A stretch of 64,000 bases of DNA from Streptacidiphilus jiangxiensis (GTDB lineage Bacteria > Actinomycetota > Actinomycetes > Streptomycetales > Streptomycetaceae): positions 1 through 64,000 of the forward strand of contig NZ_FOAZ01000026.1 of the NCBI RefSeq assembly GCF_900109465.1. Reading direction: 5' to 3'. The position numbers were made by a program, and so were the translations under genes. The notes below the pieces were generated by a model, which was given only the letters and a program-made list of their open reading frames with translations, did not search any database and was not told where the DNA came from. This document shows positions 9,240-18,007 of this stretch, piece by piece; position 1 is the stretch's first letter, and each line of letters starts with the position of its first letter.

Positions 9240-9428
9240 TCAAAGCCCAGCGCCCGGCCATGGCGAAGGGCCCAGCCCTATTCTTGGCCAGATCCGATGT
9301 CGACTTGGCCACTTCTTGGCAGTTCCCTGCCGAGGCTCTCGTCACAACTGCCACGATGGGGCCTGATCGCGCAATGACTGCAATGACGTCGCTCCGTCGC
9401 TCGCCCGACCCTACCGCTTACTGTCTGT

Positions 9429-9440
9429 ATCACCGGTGAT
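9429..9440. promoter_or_regulatory. 12-bp perfect palindrome ATCACCGGTGAT in divergent intergenic region
   Basis: The 289-nt gap (9240-9528) between the leftward pilin-like gene and the rightward cell-wall hydrolase holds no ORF I can support. It contains this palindrome 89 nt upstream of the hydrolase start. It may be a repressor or activator site controlling one or both directions. There is no direct evidence. Confidence 0.3.
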
Positions 9441-9528
9441 TGCCATGGGCAACGCTCTCACCGACACTGGCGGATGACGCACCGTAACCTCGCCCGAACC
9501 ACCTGGACCACGCTGGGAGGAGGCCCTG

Positions 9529-10563
9529 ATGGCGGTTCGGCGGAAGGCGCTGCTCGGTGGCGGGCTCGCGGCCGGGCTGTGCGGGTTGTTCGGGTCGTTC
9601 GTCGTCGCCGTGATGATCACCGCGGGGAACCTGGACCAGGCCGCCGCGCAGGGGGCGACCACGCTCGCGCCGGGGACGGTGCCCACCGCCTACACGAGCC
9701 TCATCCAGAAGTGGGGCAATCTCTGCCCGGAACTGACGCCGCCTCTGCTGGCCGCTCAGCTGTACCAGGAGAGCGGGTTCACGCCCGGCGCCGTCAGTCC
9801 CGTCGGTGCGCAGGGGATAGCGCAGTTCATGCCGGGCACGTGGAAGATCTACGGCATCGACCCGACCCACACCCACACCCCCAGCGTGTGGAACCCGGCC
9901 GACGCGATCCCTTCCGCCGCCTCCTACGACTGCCAGCTCGCCAAGGACGTCGCGAGCGTGCCCGGCGACCGCACCGCGAACATGCTGGCCGCCTACAACG
10001 CCGGTCCGTACGCGGTGATCAGCGCGGGCGGTGTCCCGCCGATCCCGGAGACGCAGCACTACGTCGAGAACATCAAGAAGCTGGCGCTCTCCTTCACGGC
10101 CGCGACGACCGTCTCGTTCTCCTCGCAGGCCGCCGGGGCGATCTACTTCGCGCAGAGCAAGCTCGGCACGCCCTACCTGTGGGGCGGCGAGGGCCTGGCC
10201 TCCCAGGGCTACCGCTTCGACTGCAGCGGCCTCACCCAGGCGGCGTACGCGAGTGTCGGGATCAAGCTGCCGCGCGTCGCCGCCGACCAGTGGTACGCCG
10301 GTCCGCACCCGAGCCGGGATCAGCTCCAGCCGGGCGACCTGGTGTTCTTCTCGCACGACCCGAACGACCCCTCGCAGATCCACCATGTCGGCATCTACGT
10401 CGGCGGCGGCTACATGATCAACGCCCCGCACACCGGCGCGGTGATCCGCTACGACTCCATCGACTCCGAGGGCGACTACTTCGGGGCCACCCGCGTCACC
10501 ACCGACGGCGCGGCGGCCCTGCCGACCGTGCAGACCAACGGCACGATCGCCAACGGACGGTGA
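9529..10563 (+). CDS. Lytic transglycosylase-NlpC/P60 fusion peptidoglycan hydrolase
   Basis: The product is 344 aa. An N-terminal signal anchor (ALLGGGLAAGLCGLFGSFVVAVMI) is followed by a soluble lytic transglycosylase-like domain at about 60-190: catalytic Glu in QLYQESGF, GAQGIAQFMPGTW, and AAYNAGPYAV. An NlpC/P60 domain follows at about 205-335, with nucleophile Cys in RFDCSGLTQ and His in HHVGIYVG. It can cut both glycan strands and peptide stems outside the membrane. GGAGGAGG precedes the ATG. It is divergent from the T4SS-like cluster; such fusions accompany Gram-positive conjugation systems, where they open the wall. Confidence 0.92.
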   Translation: MAVRRKALLGGGLAAGLCGLFGSFVVAVMITAGNLDQAAAQGATTLAPGTVPTAYTSLIQKWGNLCPELTPPLLAAQLYQESGFTPGAVSPVGAQGIAQFMPGTWKIYGIDPTHTHTPSVWNPADAIPSAASYDCQLAKDVASVPGDRTANMLAAYNAGPYAVISAGGVPPIPETQHYVENIKKLALSFTAATTVSFSSQAAGAIYFAQSKLGTPYLWGGEGLASQGYRFDCSGLTQAAYASVGIKLPRVAADQWYAGPHPSRDQLQPGDLVFFSHDPNDPSQIHHVGIYVGGGYMINAPHTGAVIRYDSIDSEGDYFGATRVTTDGAAALPTVQTNGTIANGR

Positions 10564-10763
10564 CCGTCCCGCAGACGTGCGTGCGGCACCCGTGTCGGTT
10601 GTGCCGGTCCCGTGAGCGAAGCGCAACATTCCGATAACTTCCGGGGTGAGCGGAACACTATGGGGCATTCGCTCCGTTGTGCCCGCTGTCAGGCGAGCAC
10701 ACTTGACCTTGGTGCAACGACGCAACGGGGGTTGCTCAACGGGTATGGGCTTGAGGCGCGGAG

Positions 10764-11480
10764 GTGTGCGGGGTGGTCACGCTACTGGCGGACGGCGGTG
10801 GCGGGGGAAGCCTCGACTGGTCGCTGGTCTCCGCGGTCAACGGACTGGCGACGAGCCTGCCGCAGGCCCTGGACTCGGCGCTGGCCTTCCTCGGTGAGTA
10901 CGGCGTCCCGCTCGGCTCGGTCCTGCTGCTGCTCGCCGCGTGGGCGCGGGCGAGACGCGGCAAGGGCGCGCCCGTCGCCGTGGCCGGGGTCCTGTGGGCG
11001 GGCCTCGCGGCCGGTATGGCGCTGCTGCTGAACCTGCCCGTACGGGCGATGGTCCAGCGTCCGCGTCCCTTCGTCTCCCACCCGGGCCAGCTCGACCTGC
11101 TGATGAGCCACCAGGCCAACGGGTCCTTCGCGAGCGACCACGCCACCTTCACGATGGCGCTGGCCGTCGGCCTGCTGCTGGTCGACCGGCGGCTGGGGCT
11201 GGTCGGGATCGCGCTCGCCTTCTTCGAGGGCTTCCTGCGGGTCTTCATGGGCGTGCACTACCCCTCGGACGTCCTCGGCGGCTTCGCGCTGGGCACCGCG
11301 ACGGTGCTGCTGCTCGCCCCGGTCGCGATGGCCGTGCTGACGCCGTTCACGCACGCGCTCACGCGCACGGCGCTGCGTCCCCTGGTCACCGCCCCCAAGG
11401 CGGTCCGCTCCCGCGCCGCCCGGACCGGGAACCCCGCGGAGACCGCCCCGGAGGAGCCCCCGCACGACCTGGCCGCCTGA
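10764..11480 (+). CDS. PAP2-superfamily membrane phosphatase
   Basis: The product is 238 aa with about five membrane helices. The three acid phosphatase motifs are visible: RAMVQRPRPF (motif 1, KxxxxxxRP-like), FASDHATFT (motif 2, SxH in its SDHA form), and RVFMGVHYPSDVLGG (motif 3, with catalytic His and Asp). It likely dephosphorylates undecaprenyl pyrophosphate or phosphatidate-type lipids at the outer membrane face. The start is GTG 10764 after a GCGGAG sequence. The 200 nt upstream contain no gene I can support. A basic C-terminal tail follows the last helix. Confidence 0.88.
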   Translation: MCGVVTLLADGGGGGSLDWSLVSAVNGLATSLPQALDSALAFLGEYGVPLGSVLLLLAAWARARRGKGAPVAVAGVLWAGLAAGMALLLNLPVRAMVQRPRPFVSHPGQLDLLMSHQANGSFASDHATFTMALAVGLLLVDRRLGLVGIALAFFEGFLRVFMGVHYPSDVLGGFALGTATVLLLAPVAMAVLTPFTHALTRTALRPLVTAPKAVRSRAARTGNPAETAPEEPPHDLAA

Positions 11481-11497
11481 CCCGTTCGGGCGGACGG

Positions 11498-13114
11498 TCA
11501 CGCGAGCGGGACGCCCTGGGGGAAGCGGAACAGGCCCGTGGGGTCGTACTGCTTCTTCACCTGCCGCAGCCGGGCCGCGTTCGCGCCGTAGTAGGCCTGC
11601 TCCCAGCCGTGCAGCTGCGGGTCGACGTAGTTCTGGTAGGCCTCGCCGCTCGCGTACGGGCGCATCGCGTCCCAGGTGTTGTCGACCCAGGCCCAGCTGT
11701 GCTTCGCGGCGGTGCCGCCGGTCACCCCGGCCGGGTAGTCCGCCGAGTACTGGGCCAGGAAGAGCCCGCTGCGGTGGACGAACGCGGTGTTGTGCGCGCC
11801 GACGCGGTTGATCGCCCCGCCGAGCGCGTCGAAGGCCACCGCGGCGTGGCCGCCCTTCGGCGCGTAGCTGCGGTAGCGGGCGACCGCGGCGACGACCGCC
11901 GCCGCGCCGGCGCCGGTGAGCGGCTGGGTGAAGAAGTCCGAGCGGGCCCCGTACGAGGAGCGGGTGACGCGGCCCGCGGGGCTGTGGCCGGGCAGCACAC
12001 CGGGGACGTGGGCCTGCGCCTCGGTGTCCCCGGCGACGCCGCCCATCACCTGCATCGTCGTCAGGTACGAGGCGCTGTGGAAGGACGCGCTCGAGGGACG
12101 CTCCGTCAGGCGGTCCACCAGGTTGGCCAGCTCCGCGCGGGAGCCGCCGTAGAGGTTGACCGTGGACTCGACCCGCAGGGTGCCGTCCCAGTCCGCGGTG
12201 AGGTGCAGGTTGGCCCAGAGGTTGTCCTGCGCCTTCGGCGCCCACCGCTGCCAGGCCTCGATGGCCTGCCGGGCGCGCGACCACGGCCAGGACAGGAAGC
12301 CGTAGGCGCAGTCGTCGGCCGCGTGGGTGCGGAAGTCCAGGCGGGTGACCACGCCGAAGTTGCCGCCGCCCGCGCCGCGCAGCGCCCAGAAGAGGTCCGG
12401 GTCCTGGCCGGCGCCCGGGCCGACCTCGCGGATCTGGCCGTCCGGGGTGACGATCTCCGCACCGATGAGGTTGTCGCAGGTCAGGCCGTTGGCGCGGCCG
12501 GTCACGCCAACGCCGCCGCCGAGCGTGAGGCCGCTGACGCCGACGCTGGGGCAGGACCCGGCCGGGATGGTGCGGCCGGAGGCCGCGAGGCCGGTGTAGA
12601 CGTCGATCAACCGCGCGCCCGCGCCGACGCTCGCGGTGGCGCCGCCGGCGTGGACGGTGTTCATCCGGCCCACGTCGACCACCAGGCCGTTGCTCACGGT
12701 GGACCAGCCGGCGTAGTTGTGCCCGCCGTTGCGCGCCACGATCGGTACGCCGGCGCTGCGGGCGAACGCGAGGCACGCGGCGACGTCCTGCGCGGAGGCC
12801 GCGTAGGCGACCGCAGCGGGACGCACGGTGTCGAACCGCGGCTGGAAGAGCTCGGCGGCCTCGGCGTAGTCGGCCTGACCGGGCCGGATCAGCCGACCGG
12901 AGAGGCGGTGTGCCAGCGCAGCCCAGTCGGGGGTGCTGCCGGCCAGATTCCGGCCGGTGCCCGCGGCGGTGCCGCCGGTGCCCGCGGGCCGCCCGGACGG
13001 GGTGGCCGCGGCGGCCGGCCGGGACTTCGCCCCGCACGCCGCGACGCCCGCCACGGCCGCGAGCGCGCCGCCGGCCCGCAGCAGATTGCGGCGGGTGGTT
13101 CCCTGGTCGCCCAT
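11498..13114 (-). CDS. Tat-exported FAD-linked oxidoreductase, berberine-bridge-enzyme type
   Basis: The product is 538 aa. A twin-arginine lipoprotein-like signal (TTRRNLLRAGGALAAVAGVAACG) precedes an FAD_binding_4 domain at about 80-250 and a C-terminal BBE domain ending near RLRQVKKQYDPTGLFRFPQG. The His of RNGGHNYAGWS and the Cys of LTCDNLIGAE are the two positions that carry FAD covalently in bicovalent flavoproteins, so an 8-alpha-histidyl/6-S-cysteinyl FAD is likely. It would oxidise sugars, phenolics or other secondary alcohols; the substrate is not evident. The ATG at 13114 starts the Tat signal; a longer frame upstream is spurious. It is convergent with the PAP2 gene. Confidence 0.9.
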   Translation of the reverse strand: MGDQGTTRRNLLRAGGALAAVAGVAACGAKSRPAAAATPSGRPAGTGGTAAGTGRNLAGSTPDWAALAHRLSGRLIRPGQADYAEAAELFQPRFDTVRPAAVAYAASAQDVAACLAFARSAGVPIVARNGGHNYAGWSTVSNGLVVDVGRMNTVHAGGATASVGAGARLIDVYTGLAASGRTIPAGSCPSVGVSGLTLGGGVGVTGRANGLTCDNLIGAEIVTPDGQIREVGPGAGQDPDLFWALRGAGGGNFGVVTRLDFRTHAADDCAYGFLSWPWSRARQAIEAWQRWAPKAQDNLWANLHLTADWDGTLRVESTVNLYGGSRAELANLVDRLTERPSSASFHSASYLTTMQVMGGVAGDTEAQAHVPGVLPGHSPAGRVTRSSYGARSDFFTQPLTGAGAAAVVAAVARYRSYAPKGGHAAVAFDALGGAINRVGAHNTAFVHRSGLFLAQYSADYPAGVTGGTAAKHSWAWVDNTWDAMRPYASGEAYQNYVDPQLHGWEQAYYGANAARLRQVKKQYDPTGLFRFPQGVPLA

Positions 13115-13316
13115 GCTCTTCCTTCTACCGTCCCGAGAGGGGGTTACGCGGGAGTAGACGTGCAATCCCCCGCGAGGGTTGCAGAGCCCCCGGCGACCGG
13201 ACCACTCGATTTCCCATCCCCTGTGTTCCCCGACCCCTGCCTGTCCCCTCGTGCGTCCCCTGCGCGCACGTCCCGCACGGCCCGAACGCCCCGCACGTCC
13301 CGCACGTCCCGCCGGG

Positions 13317-13511
13317 CTACGTGGCCGTCGCCTCGGCGTGGTGCTCCTCGGCGTCCCGGCGGGCGCGGTCGCGTGAGCGACGGGCCGGGGAGTACCACCC
13401 ACAGCTGCAGCGGGCGAAGGCGAACGCGCCTCTCTCCGTCACGGACGTCAGATGCTCAGGCCTTCCCTCGAGCCGCTGGTGCGGAAAGACCTGCCACGCG
13501 TCGTGGGTCAC
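13317..13511 (-). CDS. Small conserved actinobacterial protein with CSCGW motif
   Basis: The product is 64 aa, with a central FAFARCSCGWYSPARRSRD and a very basic helical tail (RDRARRDAEEHH). I recognise this CxCGW plus RSRxxARxDAxxH pattern as a small conserved streptomycete protein of unknown function. The two cysteines could bind metal or act in redox chemistry, but only two are present. It starts with GTG at 13511 and is divergent from the lipoprotein gene at 13610. The gap 13115-13316 carries short C-rich repeats of the type GCACGTCCC and no clear gene. Confidence 0.7.
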   Translation of the reverse strand: MTHDAWQVFPHQRLEGRPEHLTSVTERGAFAFARCSCGWYSPARRSRDRARRDAEEHHAEATAT

Positions 13512-13609
13512 CCCACCACGGTAACCCGGACGGCCGTAACTTCCCCCAGGACGGCTCGTTGGGCACTACGCGCACGCCACGCCGCGCACGCCGTGCCCAG
13601 GAGGACCGT

Positions 13610-14500
13610 ATGTCTCGCCCGTACCGCCGCGCCGCTCTTCACACCGCCGCAGCCGCCACCGCGGTCGTCGCGGTGCTGGGTCTGGCCGCCTGCTCCTCCT
13701 CGGGGCAGACGAGCACCAGCAGCGACGCCCAGGCGGCCAAGGTGAACCCGGCGGACGACCGCCTGGCCGCCGATCCGCTGTCGGCCGTCCGCGCGGCCGC
13801 GGACATCACCGGCCACAACGGCTCGCTCCAGGACGTCACCACGCTCCACACCGTCGCGGCCAAGAAGCAGATGCTGCTGCACGGCACGGGCGTGTACGAC
13901 TACTCCGCCCACCTCGGTCGACTGGAGGTGTCCGTTCCGGCCGGCAGCGGCTCCGCCCCGGCGGGCCGGCTGACGGAGATCGTCAGCCCGGGTGTGGTCT
14001 ACCTGCAGAACAGTGGGGCCAAGGTGCCGGCCGGCAAGTGGGTCAAGCTCTCCGTGCAGCAGCTCGGCGACGGCAACCTGGTGAGCAGCGGCGCCACCGA
14101 TCCGGCCAGCGCGGCCGACGCGCTGCGCGGCGCGCAGACGGCCACGCTGGTGGATTCGGCCACGGTCGACGGCGTCGTCCTCAAGCACTACCGGGGCACG
14201 CTCGACCTCACCGCCGCGGCCAAGGCCACCGGCGGCCCCTCCAGTGCGGGCCTGGCGCTGGCGGCGCACACCTTCACGGTGAAGGCAGTCCCCTACGACG
14301 TGTGGCTGGACGAGCACGGCCGGATCAACAAGATCGTCGAGGTCTTCACCTTCGCCCAGGTCCCGGGCTCCACGGCGCCCAAGGACCAGACGATGGTCAC
14401 CTCGACGAGCGTCTTCTCCGGGTTCGGCTCGCCGGTGCAGGTCACCGTGCCCTCCGACGCGGACATCGTCGCGCCGAGCGCGGCCGCCGGCAGCAAGTGA
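13610..14500 (+). CDS. LppX/LprG-like exported lipoprotein
   Basis: The product is 296 aa. The signal peptide ends in the lipobox LAAC (residues about 25-28), followed by a Ser/Thr-rich spacer. The mature part has a repeating beta-strand pattern (MLLHGTGVYDYS, GVVYLQNSG, KHYRGTLDL, PYDVWLDEHGRINKIVEVF) typical of the LppX_LprAFG/LolA-like half-barrel fold. It is probably anchored outside the membrane and may bind or carry lipids. AGGAGG precedes the ATG at 13610. The longer frame to the left is antisense to the oxidoreductase gene. Confidence 0.8.
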   Translation: MSRPYRRAALHTAAAATAVVAVLGLAACSSSGQTSTSSDAQAAKVNPADDRLAADPLSAVRAAADITGHNGSLQDVTTLHTVAAKKQMLLHGTGVYDYSAHLGRLEVSVPAGSGSAPAGRLTEIVSPGVVYLQNSGAKVPAGKWVKLSVQQLGDGNLVSSGATDPASAADALRGAQTATLVDSATVDGVVLKHYRGTLDLTAAAKATGGPSSAGLALAAHTFTVKAVPYDVWLDEHGRINKIVEVFTFAQVPGSTAPKDQTMVTSTSVFSGFGSPVQVTVPSDADIVAPSAAAGSK

Positions 14501-14608
14501 GCGCCCTGCCGTAAAAGCAAAATGGCCCAGACGTGCCATGCACGCCCGGCACGGCATGCCTACTCTGTAAGGAGTTGACTGCCCGTCGACGGTGAGGAGG
14601 TGGCACGC

Positions 14609-14803
14609 ATGGCTGCGGACGACCTGGTCGCCCTGGCGGAGATCGAGATGTACAGCGATCTCATCATCGCGGCGGCCGCCACCCCGGGCGAGCGGCTGAC
14701 AGCCGAGCGGATCGACACCATCCTCTGTGTGGAGCGGGACCCGAAGCAGCCTCGGGTCCCGCAGCAGCGCGTCAGCGACGAGGACCTCTCGCAGAGCAAC
14801 TGA
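14609..14803 (+). CDS. Small conserved protein of unknown function
   Basis: The product is 64 aa, acidic and mostly helical (AADDLVALAEIEMYSDLIIAAAA), with the C-terminus RVSDEDLSQSN. ATG 14609 sits 9 nt after GAGGAGG; the upstream in-frame GTG at 14600 directly abuts that site and is a poor start. I recognise it only as a small streptomycete conserved hypothetical protein next to csoR. It is convergent with csoR, with a 41-nt gap made of short GGATCAGGAGC repeats. Confidence 0.65.
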   Translation: MAADDLVALAEIEMYSDLIIAAAATPGERLTAERIDTILCVERDPKQPRVPQQRVSDEDLSQSN

Positions 14804-14844
14804 CTCGCAGAGCAACTGATCAGGAGCGGATCAGGAGCAGCGGA

Positions 14845-15198
14845 TCAGGAGCGCAGCAGTCGGGAGATCGCGGCGGTCGCCTCGGCGACCTTCTCCTCCG
14901 CCTCGGCCCCGCCCTTCTCCATCGCGTCCGCGACGCAGTGCCGCAGGTGCTCCTCCAACAGGCTCAGCGCGAAGGACTGCAGCGCCTTCGTGCTCGCGGA
15001 GACCTGGGTGAGGATGTCGATGCAGTAGGTGTCGTTCTCGACCATCCGCTGCAGGCCGCGGACCTGGCCCTCGATCCGGCGCAGCCGTTTGACGTGGTCG
15101 TCCTTGCGCGCGCTGTACCCGTGCGGTCCGCTGTGTGCCGAGTGCGTCGTCTCGGCGTGCGGCGTCTCCTCGGTGGCCAGGGCTTCCACGGCGTCCAT
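14845..15198 (-). CDS. csoR: CsoR-type copper-sensing transcriptional repressor
   Basis: The product is 117 aa with a His-rich N-terminal extension (about residues 13-27) and a four-helix DUF156 domain. The Cu(I) ligand set Cys-His-Cys is visible: Cys in NDTYCIDIL, and His and Cys in EEHLRHCV. This separates it from FrmR- and RcnR-type members. DNA contacts should involve RLRRIEGQVRGLQRM. Copper binding releases the repressor from promoters of copper export genes. Its position next to pit matches, from memory, the S. coelicolor and S. lividans CsoR locus (SCO4136). No copper ATPase is in the window, so its targets are elsewhere. Confidence 0.9.
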   Translation of the reverse strand: MDAVEALATEETPHAETTHSAHSGPHGYSARKDDHVKRLRRIEGQVRGLQRMVENDTYCIDILTQVSASTKALQSFALSLLEEHLRHCVADAMEKGGAEAEEKVAEATAAISRLLRS

Positions 15199-15212
15199 GC
15201 CCCCATGGTAGG
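15199..15212 (-). promoter_or_regulatory. Possible CsoR autoregulatory site
   Basis: Immediately upstream of the csoR ATG the minus strand reads CCTACCATGGGGGC, a C-tract/G-tract pseudo-palindrome like those CsoR binds. It overlaps the ribosome binding region. The match is imperfect. Confidence 0.28.
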
Positions 15213-15405
15213 TGGCCGGGACGCGATCCGGTCACGGGTGGATATCGAATGGCCGCGTTGTCGGCACTTCCTGGTGACCGCCGTGCCAGTGCGTACGCAA
15301 GGATGATTTCCGTTGCTCCGTGGCGGCCGTCGTACCCCGGTGTGCGCAAAGTGCGGACGCAGCGCCTAGCATCGCTACGTCCGCCCCTGTACTTCGGAGA
15401 CTTTT

Positions 15406-16026
15406 GTGCGTATTCGTCTGACCCCTCGGGAGACGAGCTTCTATGACTTGTTCGCCTCCTCGGCGAGCAACCTCGTCAATGGCTCCAAGCTCCTGCTGGA
15501 ACTGCTCGGCGCAGACGTCGCCGGGCGGGCGGAAATCGCCGACCGGATGCGCGCCGCCGAGCACGCGGGCGACGAGTTCACCCACGCGATCTTCCACCAG
15601 CTGAACTCGTCCTTCATCACCCCGTTCGACCGGGAGGACATCTACGCGCTGGCCTCCTCGCTCGACGACATCATGGACTTCATGGAGGAGGCCGTCGACC
15701 TGACGGTCCTCTACGAGGTCGACAGCCTGCCCAAGGGCGTCGAGCAGCAGATCGAGGTGCTGGCCCGGGCGGCGGAGTTGACCGCGGCCGCGATGCCGAA
15801 CCTGCGCACGATGGAGAACATGACGGAGTACTGGATCGAGGTCAACCGGCTGGAGAACCAGGCCGACCAGATCCACCGCAAGCTGCTCGCGCGGCTGTTC
15901 AGCGGGGAGTACGAGGCCATCGAGGTGCTGAAGCTCAAGCAGATCGTCGACGTGCTGGAAGAGGCCGCCGACGCGTTCGAACATGTGGCGAACACGGTGG
16001 AGACCATCGCCGTCAAGGAGTCCTGA
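15406..16026 (+). CDS. Pit accessory protein, DUF47/PhoU-like
   Basis: The product is 206 aa and almost entirely helical, with the PhoU/DUF47 pattern of metal-binding acidic clusters (AEHAGDEFTHAIFHQLN, ALASSLDDIMDFMEE, LKLKQIVDVLEEAADAFEHVAN). Genes of this family nearly always pair with low-affinity Pit phosphate transporters, as here: the pit start lies 7 nt after this stop. It likely modulates Pit transport. It starts with GTG 15406; a TAGCAT at 15367-15372 is a plausible -10 box. The upstream gap 15213-15405 has no other gene. Confidence 0.9.
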   Translation: MRIRLTPRETSFYDLFASSASNLVNGSKLLLELLGADVAGRAEIADRMRAAEHAGDEFTHAIFHQLNSSFITPFDREDIYALASSLDDIMDFMEEAVDLTVLYEVDSLPKGVEQQIEVLARAAELTAAAMPNLRTMENMTEYWIEVNRLENQADQIHRKLLARLFSGEYEAIEVLKLKQIVDVLEEAADAFEHVANTVETIAVKES

Positions 16027-16033
16027 ACCGCTC

Positions 16034-17029
16034 GTGGACATCTTCGGACTGGTCCTGGTCATCACCGTTGCCTTCGGCTTCGCCTACACCAACGGCTTCC
16101 ACGACTCGGCGAACGCGATCGCGACCTCGGTGTCGACGCGCGCGCTGACCCCCAAGGCCGCGCTGTTGATGGCGGCCGTGATGAACCTGCTCGGCGCGTT
16201 CCTGGGCGAGGGTGTGGCCCAGACGGTCAGCAAGGGCATCATCGCGACGCCGTCGGGCAGTCACGGCATGGTCATCCTGTGGTCGGCGCTGGTCGGTGCG
16301 ATCGCCTGGAACCTGATCACCTGGTACTTCGGCCTGCCCTCCTCGTCCACGCACGCCCTCTTCGGCGGCATGGTGGGCGCGGCCCTGGCCGGTGGCACGA
16401 CGGTCTACTGGTCCGGCCTGCTGGACAAGGTGATCATCCCGATGTTCACCTCGCCGATCGCCGGTCTGGCGCTCGGCTTCCTGGTGATGGTCGGGGTCAT
16501 GTGGATCTTCCGCCGGGCCAACCCGCACCGCGCCAAGCGCGGCTTCCGGATGGCCCAGACGGTCTCCGCGGCGGCGATGGCGCTCGGCCACGGCCTGCAG
16601 GACACGCAGAAGACCATGGGCATCGTGGTGATGGCGCTGACCATCTCCGGCCACTACTCCGGCAGTAACATCCCGACGTGGGTCAAGATCTCCACGGCTC
16701 TGGTGATGGCGCTCGGCACCTGGGCGGGTGGCTGGCGCATCATGCGGACCCTCGGCCGGCGCATCATCGAGCTGGATCCGCCGCAGGGCTTTGCGGCGGA
16801 GTCCGTCTCGGCCCTGATCCTCTACGTGACCTCGTACGCCTACAAGGTGCCGGTCTCCACGACCCACGTCATCACCTCGGCGATCATGGGCGTCGGCGCG
16901 ACGAAGCGGGTGCGTGCGGTGCGCTGGGGCGTGGCGAAGGACATCGTCCTGGGCTGGTTCATCACCCTCCCGGCCGCGGGTCTCGTGGCCGCGATCGTCT
17001 TCTGGATCAGCTGGGCGATCGTCGGCTGA
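16034..17029 (+). CDS. pit: Low-affinity inorganic phosphate transporter (PiT family)
   Basis: The product is 331 aa and polytopic. Both PiT signature repeats are present: GFHDSANAIATSVSTRAL near the N-terminus and GHGLQDTQKTMG near the middle. SSSTHALFGGMVGAA and VSTTHVITSAIMG are the paired re-entrant motifs. It imports metal-phosphate using the proton motive force. It is co-transcribed with the PhoU-like gene and ends at a strong hairpin. Together with the pst genes convergent to it, it gives the organism low- and high-affinity phosphate uptake side by side. GTG 16034 is chosen because it sits 7 nt after the upstream stop. Confidence 0.95.
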   Translation: MDIFGLVLVITVAFGFAYTNGFHDSANAIATSVSTRALTPKAALLMAAVMNLLGAFLGEGVAQTVSKGIIATPSGSHGMVILWSALVGAIAWNLITWYFGLPSSSTHALFGGMVGAALAGGTTVYWSGLLDKVIIPMFTSPIAGLALGFLVMVGVMWIFRRANPHRAKRGFRMAQTVSAAAMALGHGLQDTQKTMGIVVMALTISGHYSGSNIPTWVKISTALVMALGTWAGGWRIMRTLGRRIIELDPPQGFAAESVSALILYVTSYAYKVPVSTTHVITSAIMGVGATKRVRAVRWGVAKDIVLGWFITLPAAGLVAAIVFWISWAIVG

Positions 17030-17070
17030 CGCCGGGCGAGCAGGGGAAGCAGGGTAAGCAGGGCACAGAG

Positions 17071-17112
17071 CGAAGGGTCCGATCCTCCCGGAGGGGAGAA
17101 TCGGACCCTTCG
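17071..17112. terminator. Bidirectional terminator between pit and pstB
   Basis: A 12-bp stem (17071-17082, CGAAGGGTCCGA, pairing with 17101-17112) with an inner TCCTCCC/GGAGGGGA pairing lies between the convergent pit and pstB genes, with CGTTGTTT following. It probably serves both transcripts. Confidence 0.85.
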
Positions 17113-17182
17113 TTGTTTGGCCTCCGCGGCGGCACCGCCTAGTAGCGCCGCGGAGGGGTCATGGGGCCTGCTGCCTCGACGA

Positions 17183-17959
<777 letters not shown>

Positions 17960-18007
17960 GATGTTCTTTCGCTTTCCTTCAAGTCTTCTGGATTCGAGAT
18001 GCGCACG

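Noticed and set aside
9240-9528. A c-di-AMP (ydaO-type) riboswitch before the cell-wall hydrolase gene
   Set aside because: Such riboswitches often precede streptomycete wall hydrolases, but I could not find the conserved core blocks here; only a 12-bp palindrome stands out.
10782-13037. A long minus-strand open frame antisense and out of frame to the PAP2 and oxidoreductase genes
   Set aside because: It lacks any recognisable domain, has the low-complexity Arg/Gly/Pro composition of a GC-rich shadow frame, and overlaps two well-supported genes.
13262-13313. Regulatory tandem repeat (GCACGTCCC-type) before the small CSCGW gene
   Set aside because: The repeats are short, irregular and downstream of that gene's stop; they look like GC-rich simple sequence.
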